NCBI GenBank assembly: GCA_046052345.1
Contig: JBJOMN010000007.1
Location: 1 to 64,000, forward strand
Direction: 5' to 3'
Length of the DNA: 64,000 nt
Origin: Pollutiaquabacter sp046052345
GTDB taxonomy: Bacteria > Bacteroidota > Bacteroidia > AKYH767-A > 2013-40CM-41-45
Position 1 is the stretch's first letter; each line of letters opens with the position of its first letter. The position numbers and the translations under genes were made by a program. Positions 34,685 through 42,945 of this stretch are shown in pieces. The notes below the pieces were generated by a model, which saw only the letters and a program-made list of their open reading frames with translations, made no database searches and was not told where the DNA came from.

Positions 34685-35548
34685 ATGTACGCACTTTTGT
34701 ACTATCTGCTCATCCTGCCGGTCTCGCTTCTTCCTTTTCCGTTGCTTTACCTGCTCTCGGACTTCCTTTTCATCATATTATTTTATCTGCTTCCTTACCG
34801 CAAACGGCTCGTCCTGGAAAACCTCAGGCGTTCTTTTCCGGAAAAAGGGGAGAAGGAGCTTCTGCAGATTCGGCGCCGGTTCTACCGGCATTTCTGCGAC
34901 ATGGTCGTTGAAAGCCTGAAGACGTTCACCGCGTCGCCCGCATCCATCCGCGCCCGTGTGGAACTTGTGAATCTCGAGCTCATCGACCGTTTGTACAAGG
35001 ACGGGAAAAGCGTCATCCTTGCCACCGGACACTATGCCAATTGGGAATGGCCGGCGATTACGCTGCCCTACCACAGCGCTCACACGGCGACAGGGATCTA
35101 CAAGAAGCTGTCCAATCCTTTTTTCGACCGCAAACTGCAACGATCACGTTCCCGTTTCGGACTTAAACTGATGTCGACACGGGAAGTCGCACAGTTCTTT
35201 TCCACCCATGAGAAGGAACTCTGTACATATGGCTTCATCAATGACCAAAGCCCTTCGGATCCGCGTCGCGGTCATTGGATGGAATTCCTGCACCAGGACA
35301 CTTGCATGCTGTTGGGGGTAGAGACCTATGCGGTCAAGTATGATTTCCCCGTCGTCTACGTGATGATCACCAAGAAGCGCCGAGGGCACTACCGCCTGGA
35401 GTATCGCCTGGTCTCCGAGCACCCCCGTAAAGAGCCCCAGTTTGCGATCACCGAGGCTTGTGCCCGAATCAACGAAGCCATCATCCGTGAAGAACCGGCC
35501 TATTGGTTATGGACGCATCGCAGGTGGAAGCACAGGAGACCCCGGTAA
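34685..35548 (+). CDS. LpxL/HtrB-family lysophospholipid/lipid A acyltransferase
   Basis: 287 residues from ATG 34685. An N-terminal membrane segment (LLYYLLILPVSLLPFPLLYL) anchors it in the inner membrane. The catalytic motif is GHYANWEW, an H-x4-E block near residue 118, followed by YKKLSNPFFDRKLQRSRSRFG, YGFINDQSP and, near the C-terminus, EPAYWLWTHRRWKHRR. These are the signature blocks of LpxL/LpxM-type acyltransferases, which transfer acyl chains to lipid A precursors. The length fits the family. The acyl donor and exact position are not predictable. It shares a 44-bp divergent promoter region with the transsulfuration gene and converges on nadD. Confidence 0.88.
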   Translation: MYALLYYLLILPVSLLPFPLLYLLSDFLFIILFYLLPYRKRLVLENLRRSFPEKGEKELLQIRRRFYRHFCDMVVESLKTFTASPASIRARVELVNLELIDRLYKDGKSVILATGHYANWEWPAITLPYHSAHTATGIYKKLSNPFFDRKLQRSRSRFGLKLMSTREVAQFFSTHEKELCTYGFINDQSPSDPRRGHWMEFLHQDTCMLLGVETYAVKYDFPVVYVMITKKRRGHYRLEYRLVSEHPRKEPQFAITEACARINEAIIREEPAYWLWTHRRWKHRRPR

Positions 35549-35588
35549 GACCGCACGCAAGGGTATCGGGACAGTTCATTTATTAAAG

Positions 35589-35627
35589 AAGGGTAGTCAT
35601 CAGCGTTTTTTTCCGGACGTTACCCTT
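35589..35627. terminator. weak hairpin between convergent genes
   Basis: Arms AAGGGTA (35589-35595) and TACCCTT (35621-35627) enclose a 25-nt loop with seven T. It lies between the acyltransferase and nadD stops. The stem is short and the loop long, so terminator function is doubtful. Confidence 0.3.
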
Positions 35628-35640
35628 AGGGCCTGAGCAA

Positions 35641-36216
35641 TCATTTCTCGTAGAAATGCATCTCCCGCATCTGTTCCCAGACTGCGCCGGGAACCATATA
35701 GCGTACGTCTTTGCCCTCTCTGATGGCCTTTCGGATGAAGGTGGCGGAGAGCTCCATCAGCGGGGCGTCCACGACTTTGACTTTCGGATGATGCAGCAGT
35801 TCCCCGCCGTCGCTTTCGCGTCGCGGATAGACATAGAGTTCGACTGCTTCCAGGATCTGTTCCCAGTTCTTCCACTTCTTGAAGGTCTCCAGGTTGTCGG
35901 CACCGAGGATCAGCACAAACGTGTGTTCAGGATGTTTTTCGAAAAGGTAGGAAAGGGTGTTGATGGTATAGCTGGGCTTAGGCAGTGAAAACTCGATGTT
36001 CGAGGCTTTCAGCTTTCGGTAATCTCCGATGGCCGTCTTCACAAGCTGCAGACGATGATGGTCGGATAACAGGGAGCTTTTGTCCTTGAGCGGATTGTGC
36101 GGAGAAACGACGAACCAGACCTGTTCAAGGTCGGTGAATTCCGCCAGGTAGGAGGCAATCACCATGTGGCCGTTGTGAACCGGATTGAAAGAGCCGAAGA
36201 ACAGTCCGATTTTCAT
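35641..36216 (-). CDS. nadD: nicotinate-nucleotide adenylyltransferase
   Basis: 191 residues from ATG 36216, family-typical length. It has FFGSFNPVHNGHMVIA with the (H/T)xGH nucleotide-binding motif, VVSPHNPLKDK, ILGADNLETFKKWKNW and ELSATFIRKAIREGKDVRYMVP, the equivalent of the ISSTxxR motif. It joins ATP and nicotinate mononucleotide to form nicotinate adenine dinucleotide in NAD synthesis, in the cytoplasm. It is the last gene of the operon yicC-gmk-nadD, 12 bases after gmk. Confidence 0.95.
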   Translation of the reverse strand: MKIGLFFGSFNPVHNGHMVIASYLAEFTDLEQVWFVVSPHNPLKDKSSLLSDHHRLQLVKTAIGDYRKLKASNIEFSLPKPSYTINTLSYLFEKHPEHTFVLILGADNLETFKKWKNWEQILEAVELYVYPRRESDGGELLHHPKVKVVDAPLMELSATFIRKAIREGKDVRYMVPGAVWEQMREMHFYEK

Positions 36217-36228
36217 GATGTATCCCGA

Positions 36229-36810
36229 TCACTGTGCCGACTTGACGCTGTCCACGAACTCGTTGACGATCCGCTCCGCCTCTTCGAGTGCGTGTTCCAG
36301 AGTGTCGTTCACGACGGTTTTGTCGAAACGGAATGCATAGGTCAGCTCGAGTTCCGCCTTGTTTATCCTGGCCATATAGGACTCTGCGGTTTCTGAATTG
36401 CGGGTATGCAGCCTTCTTCTGAGTTCGTCGACAGAGGGAGGCATGACGAATACCGATAAAAGCCGGTCACCGTAGATCTCCTTGATCTTCAGTCCGCCTT
36501 CCACATCCACGTCGAATACCGCTATCTGTCCTTCCGACCAGATGCGTTCCACTTCCATTTTCAATGTGCCGTAGAAGCGGTCGGGATAGACTTCCTCCCA
36601 TTCGACGAATTCATCGTTGCGTATCCTCCTTACGAATTCATCGACCGTCAAGAAGTGGTAGTCGACACCGTCCTTCTCGTTGGCACGGATCGGCCGGGTG
36701 GTGGCGGAAACGGAAAAGGCAAGCCGCGTGTCTTTCTTCAGCAGGTGATGGACGATGGTCGTCTTGCCGCTGCCGGAAGGGCCACAAAAGAGTAACAGCT
36801 TGCCGTGCAT
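36229..36810 (-). CDS. gmk: guanylate kinase
   Basis: 193 residues from ATG 36810. P-loop GPSGSGKTT (residues 10-18), the GMP-binding block FSVSATTRPIRANEKDGVDYHF, EWEEVYPDRFYGT and DVDVEGGLKIKEIYGD. It converts GMP and ATP to GDP and ADP. It starts one base after yicC ends and precedes nadD by 12 bases, so it is clearly in one operon. The yicC-gmk order is common across bacteria. Confidence 0.96.
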   Translation of the reverse strand: MHGKLLLFCGPSGSGKTTIVHHLLKKDTRLAFSVSATTRPIRANEKDGVDYHFLTVDEFVRRIRNDEFVEWEEVYPDRFYGTLKMEVERIWSEGQIAVFDVDVEGGLKIKEIYGDRLLSVFVMPPSVDELRRRLHTRNSETAESYMARINKAELELTYAFRFDKTVVNDTLEHALEEAERIVNEFVDSVKSAQ

Positions 36811-36811
36811 G

Positions 36812-37684
36812 TCAGAGTACGTTCAGGACCTGTTCTTTCACCTTCTCCAGTTCGTCTTTCATGCCTACCACGATGCGCTGCATGTCGGCATCGTTGCATT
36901 TGGAGCCGATGGTGTTGATTTCGCGTCCGATCTCCTGCGCAATGAAGGAGAGTTTCTTTCCGGAAGAGGTCTCCTGCATCGTCTTGATGAAATAATCCAG
37001 ATGACTCGCCAGGCGGACTTTCTCTTCGGTCACGTCGAGCTTCTCGATGTAATAGATGAGTTCCTGTTCGAAGCGGTTTCGGTCCACGTCAGCGGATTGG
37101 ATGAATTCCTCAAGGCCCGCCTGCATCCTTTTTCGCATTTGTCCGATCCTGTTTTGCTCGAAGGGTTCCAGCGTCCTTATCCCTTCACGGATGAGTCCGA
37201 TCCGGTGCTGCAGGTCTTTTGCCAATACTTTCCCTTCGTTGCTGCGGAAGCTGTCGAAGGCGGCCAGCGCTTTTTGTATGGCTTCTGCGAAAGCGGTCCA
37301 TTCCTGTTCGCCGATTTCGCCCTTCTCCGTCACCAGAACGTCCGGCATGGTTAACAGCAGTCGGAGCACATCCGGACTGTCTTGCAGCCGAAGCTGTTCT
37401 TGCACCTGCTTTACCTCTTGATGATAGGCCTTGAGGAGTTCAATATTGAAGGACGCCCGTTTCTGTGCCTCTGACGACTCCACAGTGACTGTACACTCTA
37501 CTTTGCCACGCTCGATGGCACGACCGAGATCCGTGCGCAGTTCCAATTCCTTTTCACGGTAGGAGGAGGGCAGCCGGAGATTCAGGTCGAAAAACTTGCT
37601 GTTGACGGATTTGATTTCCGCTGAAACGGTCTTGCTGCCGGCTTGAACCGAAGCGTTTCCGTAGCCGGTCATGGAGCGTATCAT
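36812..37684 (-). CDS. yicC: YicC family endoribonuclease-like protein
   Basis: 290 residues from ATG 37684. The N-terminus MIRSMTGYGNASVQAG, the central coiled region, and the C-terminal DUF1732 part (LSFIAQEIGREINTIGSKCN, MKDELEKVKEQVLNVL) are all typical. YicC proteins are reported to be endoribonucleases that act on small and messenger RNAs. It is the first gene of an operon with gmk and nadD and has a clear -7 box 23 bases upstream. Confidence 0.93.
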   Translation of the reverse strand: MIRSMTGYGNASVQAGSKTVSAEIKSVNSKFFDLNLRLPSSYREKELELRTDLGRAIERGKVECTVTVESSEAQKRASFNIELLKAYHQEVKQVQEQLRLQDSPDVLRLLLTMPDVLVTEKGEIGEQEWTAFAEAIQKALAAFDSFRSNEGKVLAKDLQHRIGLIREGIRTLEPFEQNRIGQMRKRMQAGLEEFIQSADVDRNRFEQELIYYIEKLDVTEEKVRLASHLDYFIKTMQETSSGKKLSFIAQEIGREINTIGSKCNDADMQRIVVGMKDELEKVKEQVLNVL

Positions 37685-37707
37685 GTCGGTGGCTGAGGGT
37701 GGAGTGT

Positions 37708-37715
37708 CAAAAGTA
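37708..37715 (-). promoter_or_regulatory. -7 promoter element TACTTTTG (yicC-gmk-nadD operon)
   Basis: Exact TAnnTTTG match on the minus strand, 23 bases before the yicC ATG. Confidence 0.65.
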
Positions 37716-37735
37716 CTCCATTTAGCGGAAATGCC

Positions 37736-38650
37736 CTATTCGGAGCCCGTATTCTCCACCGACACCGGCCCGAGTGTGTGTCTGTTCACCAGGTAAACTC
37801 CGGTGAAGATCATGATGCATGCGATGATCTGCTCAACGGTAACGCCTTCCCGTATCACCGCCACGGAAATGAGCGTGGCGACGACCGGCTGGATATAGAT
37901 ATAGAAGCTGACGACCGACGGGCTGAGATGCAACAAGCCATAGGTATTGAAAAGGTAGGCCAGGAACGTGGTAGCGATCAGCACGAAAAGGACGGACCCC
38001 CAGACAGCCCCTGTAAAGGCCGACCACTCGACGACGGCCACTTGCCGGAAGCCGAAAGGGAAGACCAACAGGAGTCCGTAGAAAAACGTCCATCTGATGA
38101 CGGTCCACGGCGAATACTTGCGCATCAGCGGCTTTACACCTACGATGAACACTGCGTAGGAGGCGGCATTGATCAGGACCATGAGGTCTCCCTGCCAGGT
38201 GGCTGTTCCCTGAACATCCTTGCGAAGCAGAATAAGCGTTCCTGCTCCCGAAACGCCCAGGATGATTCCGAAAATACGCAGCAACGACAGTCTTTCCTTG
38301 AACAGGAAGGACGCGGCAGCGGTCACCATGACCGGGGTCGATGTCATGATGAGGGCGGCGTTGATATTTGAAGTGCGCGATAGGCCTTCGAAGAAAAGCA
38401 TCTGATTGATGGCCACTCCTGAAAGTCCCATCAGGAACAGAAGCACATGGTCTTTCCGTTCCACTTTTTCACGCACACCCTTTAAAAGGCCGAATGTCCA
38501 GAAGAGCGCAAGCGCAGTCACCACCCGCAACAGGATGAAACCCAACGGCCGGACGTGCTCCGGCATTGCGATGCGTGCCACGCTGAAATTGGCGCCGTAG
38601 ATGATATTCGCGACGAGGATGGCGATATGTGCCTTGAGACGGCCGTTCAT
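37736..38650 (-). CDS. EamA/DMT-family transporter
   Basis: 304 residues from ATG 38650, which overlaps the stop of the upstream ArsC-like gene as ATGA. Ten hydrophobic segments in two EamA halves are visible: AHIAILVANIIYGANFSVAR begins the first, and ALIMTSTPVMVTAAASFLFK and PSVVSFYIYIQPVVATLISV lie at the usual inner positions. DMT exporters move amino acids, nucleotides or other small metabolites across the inner membrane; the substrate is not predictable. The coupling to the ArsC/Spx-like gene is tight but does not make it an arsenic exporter. Confidence 0.88.
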   Translation of the reverse strand: MNGRLKAHIAILVANIIYGANFSVARIAMPEHVRPLGFILLRVVTALALFWTFGLLKGVREKVERKDHVLLFLMGLSGVAINQMLFFEGLSRTSNINAALIMTSTPVMVTAAASFLFKERLSLLRIFGIILGVSGAGTLILLRKDVQGTATWQGDLMVLINAASYAVFIVGVKPLMRKYSPWTVIRWTFFYGLLLVFPFGFRQVAVVEWSAFTGAVWGSVLFVLIATTFLAYLFNTYGLLHLSPSVVSFYIYIQPVVATLISVAVIREGVTVEQIIACIMIFTGVYLVNRHTLGPVSVENTGSE

Positions 38651-39000
38651 GCCTCGAGCGCCTCCTTTGCGGCAGCGACTGCCTTTACGGCGTTGCCGAT
38701 GAATATCCTGCCGCTGCACACCACGACCGGCCGTTTCAGAAAGGTATACTCCTGCAGTATCAGCCGCCGATAGTCCTTCTCCTCCAATGTTTTGTCCCCC
38801 AGCCCCATCGTCCTGTACTTGATCGCTTTGCGGCTGAAGAGCGCTTCATAGCTTCCGGCAAGACGCCCCATCTCATCCAGCTGTTCTTCTGTGATTTTGT
38901 CCGTCTTGATATCCTGCAAGCGGACTGTATCGTCCGGTGAAAGCTCCTTGAGGATCTTCCGGCACGTGTCGCAGGTGGATAAGTGGAATATCGTCCGCAT
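38647..39000 (-). CDS. ArsC/Spx-family thioredoxin-fold protein
   Basis: 117 residues from ATG 39000; an in-frame upstream extension would cross the promoter box. The N-terminus FHLSTCDTCRKILKEL has a CxxC, as in the ArsC/Spx/YffB family. FSRKAIKYRTMGL and FLKRPVVVCSGRIFIGN match the family's substrate-binding loop (LKRPxVV). Members include glutaredoxin-dependent arsenate reductases, the RNA-polymerase regulator Spx and uncharacterised YffB. Length and the lack of ars genes nearby favour the uncharacterised type. It is transcribed from an exact -7 box six bases upstream and coupled to the EamA transporter by a 4-base overlap. Confidence 0.85.
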   Translation of the reverse strand: MRTIFHLSTCDTCRKILKELSPDDTVRLQDIKTDKITEEQLDEMGRLAGSYEALFSRKAIKYRTMGLGDKTLEEKDYRRLILQEYTFLKRPVVVCSGRIFIGNAVKAVAAAKEALEA

Positions 39001-39006
39001 GGACGG

Positions 39007-39014
39007 CAAAGATA
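39007..39014 (-). promoter_or_regulatory. -7 promoter element TATCTTTG (arsC-like/EamA pair)
   Basis: Exact TAnnTTTG match on the minus strand, six bases from the ATG at 39000. Confidence 0.65.
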
Positions 39015-39045
39015 GCGTCCGGAATGCCAATTGCCGACCGCCCGG

Positions 39046-39798
39046 TCAGCGGGCTACCATCCCGCCGTCAATCACCAGGTCCGCCCCGGTCATGAAGGAG
39101 GATTCGTCGCTGGCAAGAAACAACGCGCCGTATGCCAGTTCTATGGGTTCGGCCATTCTTCCTTGCGGACTGATGGATTTGATCACGGCTTCCATGCCCG
39201 GCATCTTCACGGCCTGCTCGGTCATCGGAGTCAGCACTCCGCCGGGGAGCAGGGCATTCACGCGGATATTGTATTTCGCTAGTTCCACGCCCAAGTCCTT
39301 GGTGAGGAGGCGCAGCCCGCCTTTCGATGCGGAGTATGCCGGGCCGTTTCCGCCGACCACTCCCGCTATGGAAGAGACGTTCACGATGGAGCCGCCGCCG
39401 CTCTTTATCATATAGGGCAGCACGGCCTTGCATCCGAGGAAAGGCCCGGTCAGGTTGATGTCGAGCAACTGTCTCCACTCCTGTTCGTCGGTGTTCTCTG
39501 TCGTTTTCCCCATCGGATACACGCCGGCATTGTTCACCAGCACATCTATCTTGAGGAAGGATTTTGCACAGTGTTCCACAACCCGTTTCCAATCGTCGGC
39601 CGAAGTGACATCGTGGCGTTCAGCTTCTATGGGCAGGCCCTGGTCACGTGCCTCGCGTACCCATTGTTCCAGGAGTCCGATGTTCCGATCGGTGGCGAGT
39701 ACGGAAGCCCCTTCGCGTGCGAACAGCAGGGCTTCTTCTTTACCCATGCCGCCGGCAGCGCCGGTGATGATGACGGATTTATTGTTTAACCGGTTCAT
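39046..39798 (-). CDS. short-chain dehydrogenase/reductase
   Basis: 250 residues from ATG 39798. Classical SDR: TGAAGGMGKEEA (cofactor loop), NNAGVYPMG, VSSIAGVVGGNGPAYSASKGGL with catalytic Ser, Tyr and Lys, and a C-terminal ASDESSFMTGADLVIDGGMV. The acidic residue after the second strand (ATDRN) suggests NAD rather than NADP. It oxidises or reduces an alcohol/ketone that cannot be named from sequence. Its start lies 20 bases inside the 3' end of ppsA, so expression is coupled to ppsA. Confidence 0.9.
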   Translation of the reverse strand: MNRLNNKSVIITGAAGGMGKEEALLFAREGASVLATDRNIGLLEQWVREARDQGLPIEAERHDVTSADDWKRVVEHCAKSFLKIDVLVNNAGVYPMGKTTENTDEQEWRQLLDINLTGPFLGCKAVLPYMIKSGGGSIVNVSSIAGVVGGNGPAYSASKGGLRLLTKDLGVELAKYNIRVNALLPGGVLTPMTEQAVKMPGMEAVIKSISPQGRMAEPIELAYGALFLASDESSFMTGADLVIDGGMVAR

Positions 39799-42160
39799 AT
39801 TTTCCAAGATATCTTTTTTCTGCGTGTGCGATGTTCTCGATTCCCCTCAACAGAGCGTCCGGATTGAAGCTGATGCTGTCGATGCCGCATTCCACGAGGA
39901 ACCGTGCGAATTCCGGACGGTCGCTCGGAGCTTGTCCGCACAACCCGATTTTCCGACCTGCTGCTTTCGCTTCCAGGATCACCTTCTTCAGCAAAAGTTT
40001 CACAGCGGCATTGTCCTCGTCGAACAAGTCGCTGATATCGGAAGCATCACGGTCGACGCCCAGCGTAAGCTGTGTAAGGTCGTTCGAGCCGATGGAGAAC
40101 CCGTCGAAGATCTCGGCGAATTCTGCGGCCAAAAGTACGTTGCTCGGTATTTCCGCCATCACGTATACTTCCAGCCCGTTGTCTCCCCGTTTCAGTCCGA
40201 ACTCCTCCATGGTCTTCAGGACTTTTCGGCCCTCCTCGACCGTGCGGCAGAAAGGGATCATGACTTTGATGTTCGTGAGCCCTTTTTCCTCCCGCACCTT
40301 CCGAATCGCCGCACATTCAAGTCCGAAACCGGGTTTGTAAGCTTCGCGGTAATAGCGCGAAGCCCCGCGCCACCCGAGCATCGGGTTCTCTTCCGCCGGT
40401 TCGAAATACTTGCCGCCGACAAGTTCGGCATATTCGTTCGTCTTGAAGTCGCTCATCCGGACGATGACGTCCTCGGGATGGAAGGCCGCTGCCATAACGG
40501 CAAGCGACTCCGCGAGCCGGTCGACAAAGAATGATTTCTTGTCCGTATAACCCGCGGTTATTTTTTCCAATTCCTCCCTTTCTGCTTTGTCCGTCACCTT
40601 TTCAGGGGACAACAAGGCCATCGGGTGGACACGGATACTGTTGGTGATGATGAACTCCATGCGAAGCAGCCCTACTCCTTTTGCAGGGTATCCGGCGAAA
40701 CGGAAGGCACGCGAAGGATCGGCAAGAATCAGCATCGGCCGCGTACGCGTACGGGCCGTGGATTCCGGCTGAAGGTCCTTGACCGTCCATTCCAGTTTTC
40801 CGTCATAGACCTTTCCCGTCTCCCCTTCGGCGGAGCTGACGGTGACCACCTGGCCATCCTTCAGGGTGCCTGTAGCATTTTCGGTTCCGACCACCGCACT
40901 GATGCCCAGCTCCCGCGCGACGATGCTTGCATGACTCGTTCTTCCGCCTTTGTCAGTGATGATGCTGACGGCTTTCCGGAGGAGCGTGTTCCAGTCGGGG
41001 TGGGTGATCTCGGCGACAAGGATATCTCCCTGTTGCACCTTGTCCGCATCGGCGAGCGACCGGATGATACGCACCGGTCCGCTGACCACGGCATTGCCGA
41101 CGGCGGTTCCTTTGCAAAGCACTTTCCCTTTCGAGCGCAGCGTATATTCCCTGATGACCGGTTTTTCCTGCCTGCTGTGAACGGTCTCAGGGCGCGCCTG
41201 CAGGATGAAAAGCTCTCCGGTCAGGCCGTCCTTCGCCCACTCGATATCCATCGGCATGCCATAATGGTTCTCGATGGCCACGCACCACCCCGCAATCCTT
41301 GTAACTTCCGCATCGTTCAGCACAAATGTCGATTGTTCCTGCACAGTGGTTTCTACGGTCACCGTGGAGGTTTTGTCGGTGCCGTACACGATCTTGTTTT
41401 TCTTCGCGCCCAACCGGTGTTGCAGGATGGCATCGTAACCTTCGTGCAAGGTTTTCTTGAATACGGTGAATTCGTCGGGAGTCACGGCGCCCTGGACGAC
41501 GATTTCTCCAAGGCCCCATGCACCGGTTATGTAAACAACGTTGCGGAATCCGGTTTCCGGATCCAAAGTGAAGGCGACTCCCGCGCTTCCCCTATCGCTG
41601 CGGACCATCCGTTGGATGCCGACGGACAGCGCGACCTTCATATGGTCGAATCCGTTGTCGATCCGGTATTTGATGGCACGTTCCGTGAACAGTGACCGGT
41701 AGCAGTCTTGCACGGCTTTTATAAGTGCGCCCTCTCCGTTCACGTTGAGGAACGACTCGTGCTGTCCGGCGAAGCTTGCCGTGGGAAGGTCTTCGGCGGT
41801 GGCGCTGCTTCGTACGGCCACGGAAGGGCTGCCCATCGCCACATATCGCAATTCGATCTCCCGGCGGACCTCCTCCGGGATGGTGCAGCTATCAATCAGT
41901 TTTCTGCAGGCCGAAGCCGCCGCAGCAAGGCCTTCCAATGTAACGGAATCGATCGAAGAGAGATGCTTTTCCAGCTTTTTTACCAGATCGTTTTCCTGAA
42001 GGAATAGCCTATAGCCTTCAGCATGCACGGCATAACCTTCGGGTATCCGTATTCCGAGAGAGGAAAGCTGTCCGGCCATTTCGCCCAGCGAAGCGTTTTT
42101 ACCGCCGAATTCAGCGACATGACTGTTGCGGATGCTTGTAAAAGGGACACAGTAATTCAT
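39779..42160 (-). CDS. ppsA: phosphoenolpyruvate synthase
   Basis: 793 residues from ATG 42160, full length. The N-terminal ATP-binding domain has FGGKNASLGEM, AVRSSATAEDLPTASFAGQ and DIEWAKDG. The central swivelling domain has GGRTSHASIVARELG with the phosphorylated His near residue 420. The C-terminal PEP-binding barrel has SNDLTQLTLGVDRD and GLCGQAPSDRPEFARF with the catalytic Cys. It makes PEP from pyruvate with ATP giving AMP and phosphate, the first step of gluconeogenesis from pyruvate. It is divergent from a phosphatidyltransferase gene and overlaps the SDR gene downstream by 20 bases. Confidence 0.95.
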   Translation of the reverse strand: MNYCVPFTSIRNSHVAEFGGKNASLGEMAGQLSSLGIRIPEGYAVHAEGYRLFLQENDLVKKLEKHLSSIDSVTLEGLAAAASACRKLIDSCTIPEEVRREIELRYVAMGSPSVAVRSSATAEDLPTASFAGQHESFLNVNGEGALIKAVQDCYRSLFTERAIKYRIDNGFDHMKVALSVGIQRMVRSDRGSAGVAFTLDPETGFRNVVYITGAWGLGEIVVQGAVTPDEFTVFKKTLHEGYDAILQHRLGAKKNKIVYGTDKTSTVTVETTVQEQSTFVLNDAEVTRIAGWCVAIENHYGMPMDIEWAKDGLTGELFILQARPETVHSRQEKPVIREYTLRSKGKVLCKGTAVGNAVVSGPVRIIRSLADADKVQQGDILVAEITHPDWNTLLRKAVSIITDKGGRTSHASIVARELGISAVVGTENATGTLKDGQVVTVSSAEGETGKVYDGKLEWTVKDLQPESTARTRTRPMLILADPSRAFRFAGYPAKGVGLLRMEFIITNSIRVHPMALLSPEKVTDKAEREELEKITAGYTDKKSFFVDRLAESLAVMAAAFHPEDVIVRMSDFKTNEYAELVGGKYFEPAEENPMLGWRGASRYYREAYKPGFGLECAAIRKVREEKGLTNIKVMIPFCRTVEEGRKVLKTMEEFGLKRGDNGLEVYVMAEIPSNVLLAAEFAEIFDGFSIGSNDLTQLTLGVDRDASDISDLFDEDNAAVKLLLKKVILEAKAAGRKIGLCGQAPSDRPEFARFLVECGIDSISFNPDALLRGIENIAHAEKRYLGKYEPVKQ

Positions 42161-42217
42161 GGATACAAAGTACGCCCTCTCCGTCCGGTTGCGAGATGAC
42201 CTTTATCAGTCATGCTG

Positions 42218-42225
42218 TATTTTTA
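42218..42225 (+). promoter_or_regulatory. possible -7 element TATTTTTA
   Basis: One mismatch from TAnnTTTG, 24 bases before the ATG at 42250; the same octamer and spacing occur before the ATG at 9267. Confidence 0.35.
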
Positions 42226-42249
42226 CGGACTACTGATTAAATTGGCGCG

Positions 42250-42819
42250 ATGAAGAGCGGAAAGTTTTACTTGGTCAACGGCATCACCTCGGTTCGAATC
42301 GTGGCATTTCCGTTCCTGCTGTTGTTCATTTACCGCAATGAACAGGATGCTTTCAAGTGGCTGCTGGGAATCTGTTTCCTGACCGATATGATTGACGGTT
42401 TTCTGGCCCGCCGCCTCAAGGTGGCCAGCGAATTCGGGACCCGTATGGACTCTATCGGCGATGACCTGACTATCGTGGCCGGCGTATCGGGCATCTGGTT
42501 CTTCAAGCAAGATTTCCTCCGGGAACAGCAGTGGTTCATCTATATGATGCTGGGGCTTTTCGTGGTCCAGACCCTGCTTGCGTTCATCCGATACGGCCGG
42601 ATCACCAGTTTCCATACGTATCTCGCAAAACTTGCGGCTTTGTTGCAGGGCGTTTTTCTTTTGCTGCTGTTCTTCACCGAGGAGCCGTTCGACCCGCTGT
42701 TCTACGGCCTCACGGCCATCACTACCTTGGAGCTGATCGAAGAAATCTTATTGGTACTGGTCCTTAAGGAGTGGCGTACGAATGTCAAAGGGCTTTACTG
42801 GGCGCTGCGAAAGAGATGA
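42250..42819 (+). CDS. CDP-alcohol phosphatidyltransferase family protein
   Basis: 189 residues from ATG 42250. It shows the family signature D-x2-DG-x2-AR-x8-G-x3-D-x3-D in TDMIDGFLARRLKVASEFG followed by TRMDSIGDD, plus about five or six membrane segments (ITSVRIVAFPFLLLFIY, LQGVFLLLLFF). It transfers a phospho-alcohol from a CDP-linked donor to form a phospholipid in the inner membrane. The exact product (phosphatidylglycerophosphate, phosphatidylserine or phosphatidylinositol type) cannot be told. Confidence 0.88.
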   Translation: MKSGKFYLVNGITSVRIVAFPFLLLFIYRNEQDAFKWLLGICFLTDMIDGFLARRLKVASEFGTRMDSIGDDLTIVAGVSGIWFFKQDFLREQQWFIYMMLGLFVVQTLLAFIRYGRITSFHTYLAKLAALLQGVFLLLLFFTEEPFDPLFYGLTAITTLELIEEILLVLVLKEWRTNVKGLYWALRKR

Positions 42820-42918
42820 GGCCGCGGGAAGCGCTTCAAACCCTTATAAATCAGTCCGGTAAGGGCATGAGGCGGTTCCGTAGTTTTCCACAATCCGCCT
42901 CCGTTCCCCCTTTTTTCG

Positions 42919-42926
42919 TAGATTTG
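42919..42926 (+). promoter_or_regulatory. -7 promoter element TAGATTTG (scpA)
   Basis: Exact TAnnTTTG match, 19 bases before the GTG start of scpA. Confidence 0.65.
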
Positions 42927-42945
42927 GATACTTAGCGAATTTACC

